DNA of 35,259 nt, from the NCBI GenBank assembly GCA_028715605.1, contig JAQURM010000015.1:1-35259 (forward strand), written 5' to 3'. Position 1 is the first letter of the stretch; the number at the start of each line of letters is the position of its first letter. The notes below the pieces were generated by a model. It had not been told where the DNA came from. It saw nothing but the letters and a program-made list of their open reading frames with translations, and ran no database searches. Of the stretch, positions 1 through 6,718 are shown piece by piece. A program made the translations under genes and the position numbers. Origin of the DNA: Desulfovibrionales bacterium (GTDB lineage: Bacteria; Desulfobacterota; QYQD01).

Positions 1-16
1 AAAACGGAGGATTGCC

Positions 17-502
17 ATGGATAAAAGCCAACACGGTAGAAGAAGAGACAAGCTGGTCCAGGAAAAAAGGCACGACACTTACAAAGAATGGGGCAAGTGG
101 CCGGAGCCGACGGTATGTACTGAATGTGGTTCCCTTTTTCAGGACGGGCGTTGGTCATGGGAAAAACCGCCGAAGGAAGCCAATAGGGTGGTCTGCCCTG
201 CTTGTCAGCGTATCGCTGATAACTACCCGGCAGGGTATGTGGAGATCAAGGGTAATTTTTTCAAACAACACCGTGAAGAGCTGCTGAACCTCATCCATAA
301 TGAAGAGGAGTTGGAGAAGGGAGAACACCCCATGGAAAGGATCATGTCCATTGTTGATAAAGACGACCACTCTCTGATTACGACAACCGGAGTGCATATG
401 GCCCGCCGTATCGGGGAGGCGCTGTCCCGGGCCTATCAGGGTGATTTTTCCTTACAGTACGGCGATGCCGAAAAGACTATAAGGGTTTATTGGAGCCGGT
501 AA
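17..502 (+). CDS. BCAM0308-like small zinc-ribbon-type protein
   Basis: A 161-residue soluble protein. The N-terminal third is basic and holds two Cys pairs, VCTECG and VCPACQ, about 30 residues apart, the arrangement of a zinc ribbon. The C-terminal half (MERIMSIVDKDDHSLITTTG onward) is predicted alpha/beta and resembles the nucleic-acid-associated C-terminal part of small proteins annotated as the BCAM0308 family, whose function is not established. The ATG at 17 is preceded by a good ribosome binding site, ACGGAGGA. The stop lies two bases before the RuvX start, so the two are probably translated together. A role near DNA or RNA is inference from the zinc ribbon and the RuvX neighbour. The family assignment is from memory of motif layout and is moderately sure; the gene itself is secure. 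Confidence 0.75.
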   Translation: MDKSQHGRRRDKLVQEKRHDTYKEWGKWPEPTVCTECGSLFQDGRWSWEKPPKEANRVVCPACQRIADNYPAGYVEIKGNFFKQHREELLNLIHNEEELEKGEHPMERIMSIVDKDDHSLITTTGVHMARRIGEALSRAYQGDFSLQYGDAEKTIRVYWSR

Positions 503-504
503 TC

Positions 505-912
505 ATGCGCATTATGTGTCTGGACATAGGTACGAAGACCATAGGCATCGCCGTAAGTGATGAACTGGGCATTACCGCTCAACCGCTGAAGACCTTACCC
601 AGGAAGACCGAAGAGGAAGATATAGATGCCCTGAAAAGGCTTATCAGCGAGTTAAACGTCACGGAAGTGGTCGTAGGGCTCCCTAAAAAAACGGACGGGA
701 GCCTTGGACCAGCGGCGGTTTTGGTTCTGGAATTTGCAGAAAAGTTGAAATCGGCTATTCCGCAACCTATCCACACCTGGGATGAGCGTTTTTCCACAGT
801 GGCAGTTACCAGGACACTTCTTGCGGGTGACGCCAGCCGCGCCAGGCGCAAAAAAGTGGTTAATCACCTGGCCGCAGCCTATATACTCCAGGGTTTCTTG
901 GACAGCAGATGA
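505..912 (+). CDS. ruvX: RuvX/YqgF Holliday-junction-resolvase-like nuclease
   Basis: RNase H-fold protein of the YqgF/RuvX family, a putative Holliday junction resolvase that has also been linked to 16S rRNA 5' end maturation. The start MRIMCLDIGTKTIGIAVSD carries the first catalytic Asp (LDIG). The middle VVVGLPKKTDGSLGP holds the conserved GLP motif. WDERFST gives the conserved DER, and the C-terminal helix with HLAAAYILQGFL carries the last conserved region. An upstream TTG at 490 is in frame, but the ATG at 505 gives the family's usual N-terminus and sits two bases after the previous stop. At 135 residues the length is normal. The stop overlaps the mltG start in an ATGA arrangement; ruvX beside mltG is a common bacterial gene pair. 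Confidence 0.93.
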   Translation: MRIMCLDIGTKTIGIAVSDELGITAQPLKTLPRKTEEEDIDALKRLISELNVTEVVVGLPKKTDGSLGPAAVLVLEFAEKLKSAIPQPIHTWDERFSTVAVTRTLLAGDASRARRKKVVNHLAAAYILQGFLDSR

Positions 913-1958
913 TAAGGATACCTGATCGCATTAGGAAATATGTCAGGTGGCGGGCACTGGTGGGTGTATATGTTGCGCTCTTTCTCGCCTATCAGGTTTT
1001 CACGTTTTTCTATATCCCACCGGAAAGACATGCGAAGTCAAAGGTTATTTATATCCGGCCCAAGACCAAATTTCTGACTATTTCCCGTCAATTGGAAGAC
1101 GAAGGCATTATTAGAAGCAGTTTTAAATTTGCCATATTGGCAAAACTCACCGGGTCAGTCAACCGGATAAGGGCCGGAGAATATGAACTAAGCCCGTCTA
1201 TGCTCCCCTGGGAAGTGCTCAAAAAATTGGCTAGTGGCCGGGTTATTCAGCACATGGTCACTATCCCTGAAGGCTACAACATCTATCAGATCGCCGACAC
1301 ACTCGCTAAAGAAGGACTGGTAAAAAAACAAGAATTCCTGGCCAGGGCCTTTGACCAGGATATTATATCATCCCTTGGAGTTGAGGGGTCAAGTCTTGAG
1401 GGTTATCTCTTCCCGGATACCTATGAATTTTGGAGGGACATGCAGGCGGAAGATGTCCTCCGTAAGATGACAAACCGGTTTAAGAAGATATACTCACAGA
1501 AATATGCAGAAGAGGCTGAAAGGCAAGGTCTGTCTATGCGGGAGGTTATAACTCTGGCCTCCATTATTGAGAAGGAAACCGGTATCCCGGGCGAAAGGAG
1601 ACTTATTTCGGCCGTCTTCCATAACCGTTTGCGTCGCGGCATGCCCTTGCAGGCAGATCCGACGGTTATTTATGGGATACGCGATTTTAACGGCAACCTC
1701 ACCAGAAAAGATCTACGAACACCAACCCCCTACAATACATACATAGTCAAGGGATTACCGCCAGGCCCCATAGCCTGCCCGGGAGAAGCGGCAATTAAAG
1801 CAGCCCTTAATCCTGTAAAAAAAAGGGTTCTGTATTTTGTGTCCAAGAACGATGGTTCACATTATTTCTCAAGCACCCTTGAAGCCCACCAACGGGCCGT
1901 CGCCCTATACCAAAAAAAGCCTGCCTCAGACGTCCCGGCCTCTGACACTACTGATTAG
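909..1958 (+). CDS. mltG: Endolytic murein transglycosylase MltG
   Basis: MltG (YceG-like) cleaves nascent glycan strands at the inner membrane and so sets glycan chain length. The 349-residue protein has one N-terminal membrane segment (about residues 15-33, VGVYVALFLAYQVFTFFYIP), then a LysM-like region (VTIPEGYNIYQIADTLAKEG) and the catalytic YceG domain. The catalytic Glu lies in LASIIEKETG (about residue 220), and the family signatures FHNRLRRGMPLQADPTVIYG and TPYNTYIVKGLPPGPIACPG are present, as is the C-terminal LYFVSKNDGSHYFSSTLEAH block. Length is typical. The start overlaps the ruvX stop by four bases. The last 15 residues are low complexity and end just before a repeat-rich gap. 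Confidence 0.96.
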   Translation: MIRIPDRIRKYVRWRALVGVYVALFLAYQVFTFFYIPPERHAKSKVIYIRPKTKFLTISRQLEDEGIIRSSFKFAILAKLTGSVNRIRAGEYELSPSMLPWEVLKKLASGRVIQHMVTIPEGYNIYQIADTLAKEGLVKKQEFLARAFDQDIISSLGVEGSSLEGYLFPDTYEFWRDMQAEDVLRKMTNRFKKIYSQKYAEEAERQGLSMREVITLASIIEKETGIPGERRLISAVFHNRLRRGMPLQADPTVIYGIRDFNGNLTRKDLRTPTPYNTYIVKGLPPGPIACPGEAAIKAALNPVKKRVLYFVSKNDGSHYFSSTLEAHQRAVALYQKKPASDVPASDTTD

Positions 1959-1979
1959 TTACTATCCGGGAACCCAAGA

Positions 1980-2034
1980 TTTCCGGCCTACGGTCGGCCT
2001 AATGCTGGATAAAGCAATCGGCACTCAGCTATCG
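1980..2034 (+). repeat. Composite dispersed repeat, copy 1
   Basis: Two modules in a row. Module 1 (1980-2002, TTTCCGGCCTACGGTCGGCC then TAA) recurs at 8764-8786 with two substitutions. Module 2 (about 2008-2034, built on AAAGCAATC-GGC and TCAGCTATC-GGC) recurs at 2380-2408 in the same orientation. These are non-coding dispersed repeats of the TCAGCTATCAGC kind that appear several more times in the window. Confidence 0.7.
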
Positions 2035-2051
2035 GCATGAAGCCGGTCCAC

Positions 2052-2118
2052 CGTTCACTGTTTACCGTTTACCGAAAGAAAATGCCGGACAACGGTTAAC
2101 GGATAACGGATAACAAAC
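2052..2118. repeat. Imperfect inverted repeat made of ACCGTTTACCG-like units
   Basis: The left arm contains TGTTTACCGTTTACCG and the right arm (from about 2092) reads CGGTTAACGGATAACGGATA, its imperfect complement. A hairpin could form after the mltG stop, but no T-tract follows, so it does not look like an intrinsic terminator. No gene is seen between 1959 and 2486. Confidence 0.5.
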
Positions 2119-2231
2119 ATGCTGACGGCTGAAAGCGTGAATTCTAACCGTAATTTCCGGATGAAAACTATTTAGTTTTTATTAAGAAACGTCGGGCTTC
2201 ATAAAAATAAAGAGTGAGCCCGGAATCTTTT

Positions 2232-2264
2232 AGCTTGACAAGCTCCAGCCATTTTATATAGAAT
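2232..2264 (+). promoter_or_regulatory. Sigma-70-type promoter with dyad over the -35 box, upstream of cytochrome gene
   Basis: A perfect -35 TTGACA (2235-2240) and a near-consensus -10 TAGAAT (2259-2264) are 18 bases apart, which predicts a transcription start near 2271. The -35 box is embedded in the 13-base dyad AGCTTG-A-CAAGCT (2232-2244), a plausible repressor or activator site. The hairpin CGGGCT/AGCCCG (2193-2198 and 2217-2222) lies just upstream. Predicted from sequence only. Confidence 0.6.
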
Positions 2265-2270
2265 TTGCGA

Positions 2271-2486
2271 AGTGTGTGACTCCGTAACTACCCGGTCTTG
2301 ACAGGTAAGACGCCTGCCTAACTATTTTTAAGGTGATGGTATTCGAGTAATCCGGCCGGGTAAATCAGGCGTCTAAGTAGATAAAGCAATCAGCGTTCAG
2401 CTATCAGCAGTCAGCTTAAGGCTGAGGGCGGGTAGCCTCTTTTGTTTCGTCAGTTGTTGAATTTAACAAGAAAGGAGGTGAAAAAG
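2271..2486 (+). promoter_or_regulatory. Long structured 5' leader of the cytochrome gene, pseudoknot-like
   Basis: The predicted leader is about 215 bases long. Near its 5' end four complementary blocks are interleaved: TACCCGG (2289-2295) pairs with CCGGGTA (2356-2362), and AGACGCCTG (2308-2316) pairs with CAGGCGTCT (2366-2374). The order A-B-A'-B' is that of an H-type pseudoknot. A competing small hairpin, GTCTT (2295-2299) with AAGAC (2307-2311), would break both long stems, so alternative folds are possible. It does not match a riboswitch class I know; GEMM, fluoride and guanidine-III consensus elements were considered. A repeat copy (2380-2408) and a strong ribosome binding site (AAAGGAGGTG, about 2471-2480) follow. 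Confidence 0.4.
2380..2408 (+). repeat. Dispersed TCAGCTATCAGC-type repeat, copy 2
   Basis: Direct copy of the module at 2008-2034 (ATAAAGCAATCAGCGTTCAG followed by CTATCAGC), differing at a few positions. The two copies flank the predicted promoter and structured leader of the cytochrome gene. Confidence 0.7.
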
Positions 2487-2900
2487 ATGAAAAAACTAGC
2501 AATTGTTATGGCTGTAATCGCCTCTTTTTGTCTGGTAGCGGTGGCCTTTGCTGCAGAGCCGGATACGGTCACTATCAGCAGTAAGGCCTATGCCAAACAT
2601 ACAAAGGGCCTGGTAAAATTCACCCACAAGAAACACGCCGTTGATTTGAAGATCGGCTGTACCGACTGCCACCATGTCTATAAAGATGGCAAAAATACCT
2701 GGAAAAAGGGCGACGCGGTAAAGAAGTGCGATAGCTGTCACAGTGTAGCCAAACCCATGGCCCAACTCTCCCCACAGGAGAAGAAGCAAATGGCCTCACC
2801 GGAACTGGCATTCCACAAAAATTGTAAGGAGTGCCACATGGCGGCCAAAAAACAAGGCAAGAAAGCGCCGGTGGCCTGCGGAGAGTGCCACGGTAAGTAA
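2487..2900 (+). CDS. Periplasmic tetraheme cytochrome c3/c7-family protein
   Basis: A 137-residue exported multiheme cytochrome. The start at 2487 is set by the ribosome binding site AAAGGAGGTG and gives a clean signal peptide (MKKLAIVMAVIASFCLVAVA, cut after AFA). The mature part has four CxxCH heme sites: CTDCHH, CDSCHS, CKECHM and CGECHG. Distal His ligands are likely in KFTHKKHA and LAFHKNC, the layout of class III cytochromes c (cytochrome c3/c7). Such proteins shuttle low-potential electrons in the periplasm between hydrogenases or formate dehydrogenases and membrane complexes. The long Lys-rich stretches suit docking to acidic partners. It is a single-gene unit with its own promoter and terminator. 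The exact redox partner cannot be told from sequence. Confidence 0.93.
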   Translation: MKKLAIVMAVIASFCLVAVAFAAEPDTVTISSKAYAKHTKGLVKFTHKKHAVDLKIGCTDCHHVYKDGKNTWKKGDAVKKCDSCHSVAKPMAQLSPQEKKQMASPELAFHKNCKECHMAAKKQGKKAPVACGECHGK

Positions 2901-2926
2901 ATAAATCGGTTTTAAGGACATGAGAG

Positions 2927-2967
2927 CGGGGATTGAGGGGTCTTGCCTCCCAATCCCCGTTTTATTT
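2927..2967 (+). terminator. Intrinsic terminator after the cytochrome gene
   Basis: The GC-rich hairpin has arms CGGGGATTG (2927-2935) and CAATCCCCG (2951-2959) and is followed directly by TTTTATTT. Placement 26 bases after the stop fits termination of the cytochrome transcript. Confidence 0.88.
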
Positions 2968-2978
2968 GACGGCTTCGT

Positions 2979-3129
2979 AAAAAGTCAATTTCTCACGCGA
3001 AGGCGCAAAGACCGCAAAAGAAAGATGAAAATCCAGAAATCAGTGATAAAAGCTTTTGTCATGAGTTCCTGAGTTCCAAATTTTATTCTTTTTGCGGCCT
3101 TGGCAGCCTTGCGTGATATTTGAGACTTT
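2979..3129. repeat. Inverted-repeat (MITE-like) element
   Basis: The left arm (about 2981-3020) contains AAAGTC, TCACGC and CCGCAAAAG. The right arm (about 3088-3129) contains the complements CTTTTTGCGG, GCGTGA and GACTTT in reverse order, with small bulges. Some 65 non-coding bases lie between the arms. It begins with GGCTTCGTAAAAAGTC. No transposase is present, so a small non-autonomous or REP-like element is the likely reading. Confidence 0.55.
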
Positions 3130-3220
3130 GCCATTCCCCTGCAAGCAAAAAAGTAGTGTTTTTCCGGTCTCCTTCTGCTATAAAATCCAGACAGAAAGAG
3201 CTGAAAGCCAAGGGTTATAT

Positions 3221-3258
3221 CCTGACTTCTGAATTCTGACTCCTGTATTCTGTATTCT
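3221..3258 (+). repeat. TTCTGACTCCTGTATTCTG-type short repeat
   Basis: Tandem-like variants of the unit CCTGTATTCTGTATTC end directly before the GlcD-type gene. A second copy sits at 8884-8915, just before threonine synthase. No promoter or ribosome binding site is recognisable inside it. Confidence 0.55.
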
Positions 3259-3266
3259 TTACACAT

Positions 3267-4646
3267 ATGATTTCACCGGCTACATTATCTAAGATCGAAA
3301 ACATCATCGGCAAAAAAAACCTCCTTACCTCTCAGGAGGATCGTATTTGCTATGCCTATGACGCTACCAATCTCTTCCACATGCCGGACGCTGTGGCCAT
3401 CCCTGGAACAGCAGAAGAGATAGAAGCTATTATGCAACTCGCCAACCGGGAAAAATTTCCGGTCACACCCCGCGGAGCCGGAACCGGCATGACCGGGGGC
3501 GCTCTGGCGATAAATGGAGGACTGGTCCTGGCGCTCACCCGGCTTAACCGTATCCTGGAAATTGATACGCAAAACCTGATAGCGGTGGTAGAACCAGGGG
3601 TAATAACCGGTGACTTGCAAAGGGAGGCAGAAAAGGTCGGCCTTTTTTACCCCCCAGATCCATCCAGCCTCAAGTTTTCTACTATAGGCGGAAATGTGGC
3701 TGAATGTGCCGGCGGCGCCCGGGCCGTTAAGTACGGTGTCACTAAAGATTATGTAACCGGTCTGGAAGTGGCGCTGCCCACCGGCGGGATTATTAGGACG
3801 GGTGCGCGCACCCGAAAAGGTGTGGTGGGGTATGACTTAACCAAGCTCTTTGTAGGCTCTGAGGGGACACTGGGAATCATTACCAGGATTATTCTGAAGT
3901 TACTCCCTTTGCCGGAGGCCCGGAAGACCCTGTTAGCTGTATTTGACAGACTGGATACGGCTATGCAGACCGTCTCCGGTATCATCAGCGCCCGAATTAT
4001 ACCGGCGGCTCTGGAATTCATGGATCAGACCGCTATCTCCTGTGTTGAAGACTACCTTCGTCTAGGGCTACCCAGGGAAGCCGGGGCGCTGCTTTTAATA
4101 GAAGTGGACGGCCGTAAAGAGGCGGTAGAAGCGGAGGCAGACACAATCTGCCAACTATGTGAAAAAATGGGGGCCCGCGATATCCGGACAGCCGGAAACG
4201 AAAGCGAAGCAACCCTCCTGTGGCAGGCACGCCGGGCCGTCTCTCCGGCCCTGTTTAAACTTAAACCCCATAAAATAAGCGAAGATATTGTCGTCCCGCG
4301 CAGCCGCATAGCAGAGATGGTTTCCCGCGCTAAGGCCATAGGTACGGAAAACGGCTTAATCGTCCTCTGTTTTGGCCATGCCGGAGATGGTAATATCCAT
4401 ATAAATATTATGATCGACCGGGAAGACAGGGTTGAGTTGCAGAGGGCCCAAAGGGCCAAGGAGCAGATATTCCGAACCGCCTTAGAATTGGGAGGGACAT
4501 TATCGGGTGAGCACGGCATCGGCATAACGAAATCACCCTTTCTGGGGCTTGAACTCAGCCCCCTGGCTGTCGAGACCATGAAGAAGATAAAGGCAGCGCT
4601 CGATCCTAAAAATATTTTAAATCCTGGAAAGGTATTCCCATATTGA
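3267..4646 (+). CDS. GlcD/D-lactate dehydrogenase-type FAD-linked oxidase
   Basis: A 459-residue flavoprotein of the GlcD/VAO family that oxidises 2-hydroxy acids such as glycolate or D-lactate. The N-terminal FAD_binding_4 domain has PRGAGTGMTGGALA and CAGGARAVKYGVTKDYVTG, followed by VGSEGTLGIITR. The C-terminal FAD-oxidase domain has CFGHAGDGNIHINIM and ends with GEHGIGITKSPFL and NPGKVFPY, all family signatures. No Fe-S domain is fused, and no GlcF/LutA-type partner lies nearby, so the electron acceptor is unknown. No clear ribosome binding site precedes the ATG at 3267; the preceding bases are repeat sequence. The stop overlaps the kinase start (TTGA), so the oxidase is co-translated with a two-component system. 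Substrate is not decided by the sequence. Confidence 0.9.
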   Translation: MISPATLSKIENIIGKKNLLTSQEDRICYAYDATNLFHMPDAVAIPGTAEEIEAIMQLANREKFPVTPRGAGTGMTGGALAINGGLVLALTRLNRILEIDTQNLIAVVEPGVITGDLQREAEKVGLFYPPDPSSLKFSTIGGNVAECAGGARAVKYGVTKDYVTGLEVALPTGGIIRTGARTRKGVVGYDLTKLFVGSEGTLGIITRIILKLLPLPEARKTLLAVFDRLDTAMQTVSGIISARIIPAALEFMDQTAISCVEDYLRLGLPREAGALLLIEVDGRKEAVEAEADTICQLCEKMGARDIRTAGNESEATLLWQARRAVSPALFKLKPHKISEDIVVPRSRIAEMVSRAKAIGTENGLIVLCFGHAGDGNIHINIMIDREDRVELQRAQRAKEQIFRTALELGGTLSGEHGIGITKSPFLGLELSPLAVETMKKIKAALDPKNILNPGKVFPY

Positions 4647-6718
4647 GCCGGGAAAACCATAGATCCGCCGGGGCGGGCTTGTCAGCTACAGGGACTTCAA
4701 ATCACCTGGAGCGGACTATAGTTATTATAGCCGTAGTCGTCTTTTTCCCTACTGTCCTCTTCCTACGCTATTTACATGATACCGGGATTACGCTATCAAT
4801 AACAAAAGTATTCCCCCCCCTGCATCTCGTTGCTGAATTTTTAGGTGTATTTGTCTCCATATCCCTTTTTTTGCTGGCCTGGCATACCTATCCCGACCGG
4901 CGGGACACGTTCATATTATCTCTGGGAAATGCCTTTCTGCTGGTTGGCCTTTTGAGCCTGCTCCATATCATGCACTACCAGGAAAGTCTTACCCCTATCA
5001 AAAACAACGGGTTACTAAACAATCCCCTTTGTTTTTATGCTATGGGTCAACTTTTGTTGCCGTTAGGTCTTCTGTTCAGTATATTCGCGGTGGGCAGGAC
5101 ATTTTCGACACGCAGACGTCTTCACTATTTATTAGGAGTTCTCGTTCTCCTCACTCTGATAGTGGGCGCCGGCTCGTACCTGTCGTGCCATAGGCAGATT
5201 CGCCTAGGCGAAAAAGCCCACCAATCTGCCCTCTCGCCAATAAATGCGGACCGCCTTATCAACCGGGATTTCTTGACCGTACCCCTTTACGCCGTGGCTA
5301 TGTACCTCTGCTATAAGAAAAAACTGTTTACCGAATCCAAATCCAATGCCTTATTCCTGGGCGCCCTGGCCCTGCTGGCATACAGCGAGGCCTTGAGCAG
5401 CGGATTATGCTTCCAGTGTGAGGACTGCCCGCTAATAAATCACAATCCCTTTTCTCATTTCTTCATAATCGCGGCTTATGGCACTATCTATTGGGTAGTC
5501 TTTGTCTCATCTATTCGCTATCCGTATAAGACACTTTATGCGGTTAAAGAAGACCTCTCCGAAAAATATCAGGAACTTTCCGCCGCCCTGGAGATGCTAA
5601 AACAATCGGAAGAACGGTACCGCTTGCTGGTTGAAAACTCAAATGACTTGATATACACTCTCGACTCATACAGTCGCATTACCTTTGTAAACCAGAACAT
5701 AAGTGTTTTGACCGGTTATACGCCTGCCGAGTTACGTGGTAAAAGTGTTTTTGACATCCTTACTCCGGAGTCGCAAAAAAAGGCCATAGCGCAGATCAGG
5801 ACGCTGGTGAAGACCAGCCGTGCCCTGGTTGAAGACCTGGAAATACTGGCTAAGAATGGTGGGGGGAAAACCATTATGGTCAATATCCAGCCCATACATG
5901 ACGCCGAAGGTAAGATAACCGGATTTCAGGGTATAGCCAGAGACATTTCCGAACGCAGACAACAACGGGAACAGATGATCCACTCCGAAAAACTGGCTAC
6001 GGTGGGGCTTATTGCCTCGGGTATTGCCCATGAAATCGGTACGCCCTTGAACATTATCTCCGGTAACGCCGAGTTTCTCTTGGCCGACCTTCCTGATCAG
6101 CATCCCATGCGGGAAGAGTTAGAGACCATAATCGATCAGTGCCAGAGGATATCCGACCAGGTTAAGAATCTCCTGGATTTTGCCCGTCCTTCGTCCTTAG
6201 AGTTTGCCCCGTTAAATATAAACGAGATCATTCATGACACCCTCCGCCTTTTAAAACATATGATTAAACCGGGTCATAACATACAACTGAATTTAACCCC
6301 GGACCTGCCGCCCTTAATGGGTGATAAATACAGGCTGCGACAACTATTCACCAATCTCCTTTTGAATGCCTTTCAGTCCATGCCCACGACTGGGTCTTTG
6401 CAAATAAACACCGCTCTATTATCAGCATCCACCGCTTCCAGGATAGAGACGCCGTGTATCTGTATACAGATAAAGGATTCCGGTCGCGGCATTGAAAAAG
6501 AAAATCTAAAATCCATATTTGACCCCTTTTTTACTACCAAGGCCATGGGCCAGGGAACCGGTCTGGGACTGGCCGTTTGCCTGAGGATAGTCAAAGATCA
6601 CGCGGGTGGCATCGAGGTAGAAAGCGAGGTTAATAGGGGCGCTACATTTACAATCCATCTTCCACTGCGTGCACCTCTGAAGGACAGCGGAACGGAGGAG
6701 ACCATTAGCCATGTCTGA
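4643..6718 (+). CDS. MASE3-like membrane sensor histidine kinase with PAS domain
   Basis: A 691-residue kinase. Residues 20-300 hold about seven or eight hydrophobic segments with the MASE3-like signature HTYPDRRDTFILSLGNAFLL. A short loop contains a Cys cluster, CFQCEDC, unusual for the domain and possibly redox- or metal-active. A coiled linker leads to a PAS domain (about 325-430, SEERYRLLVENSNDLIYTLD). The HisKA domain has the phospho-acceptor His463 in IAHEIGTPLN. The HATPase domain has the N box (NLLLNAFQS), DSGRGIEKEN and GQGTGLGLAV. The start is a TTG overlapping the oxidase stop by four bases, and the end overlaps the regulator by eight. It very probably phosphorylates the adjacent NtrC-type regulator. 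The signal is not known; a product or substrate of the oxidase is a guess from context. Confidence 0.9.
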   Translation: MSRENHRSAGAGLSATGTSNHLERTIVIIAVVVFFPTVLFLRYLHDTGITLSITKVFPPLHLVAEFLGVFVSISLFLLAWHTYPDRRDTFILSLGNAFLLVGLLSLLHIMHYQESLTPIKNNGLLNNPLCFYAMGQLLLPLGLLFSIFAVGRTFSTRRRLHYLLGVLVLLTLIVGAGSYLSCHRQIRLGEKAHQSALSPINADRLINRDFLTVPLYAVAMYLCYKKKLFTESKSNALFLGALALLAYSEALSSGLCFQCEDCPLINHNPFSHFFIIAAYGTIYWVVFVSSIRYPYKTLYAVKEDLSEKYQELSAALEMLKQSEERYRLLVENSNDLIYTLDSYSRITFVNQNISVLTGYTPAELRGKSVFDILTPESQKKAIAQIRTLVKTSRALVEDLEILAKNGGGKTIMVNIQPIHDAEGKITGFQGIARDISERRQQREQMIHSEKLATVGLIASGIAHEIGTPLNIISGNAEFLLADLPDQHPMREELETIIDQCQRISDQVKNLLDFARPSSLEFAPLNINEIIHDTLRLLKHMIKPGHNIQLNLTPDLPPLMGDKYRLRQLFTNLLLNAFQSMPTTGSLQINTALLSASTASRIETPCICIQIKDSGRGIEKENLKSIFDPFFTTKAMGQGTGLGLAVCLRIVKDHAGGIEVESEVNRGATFTIHLPLRAPLKDSGTEETISHV

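Noticed and set aside
12-287. Plus-strand frame overlapping the first gene in another frame
   Set aside because: Starts with a TTG inside the ribosome binding region of the real gene and shows no motifs; the frame at 17 has the zinc-ribbon pattern.
2271-2400. c-di-GMP (GEMM), fluoride or guanidine-III riboswitch
   Set aside because: The conserved core bases of each class are missing; short likenesses such as GGTGATGG and ACCCGGTC are not enough. Kept only as an unclassified structured leader.
2985-3266. 93-residue minus-strand frame in the cytochrome-oxidase gap
   Set aside because: It consists of dispersed repeat and inverted-repeat arms.
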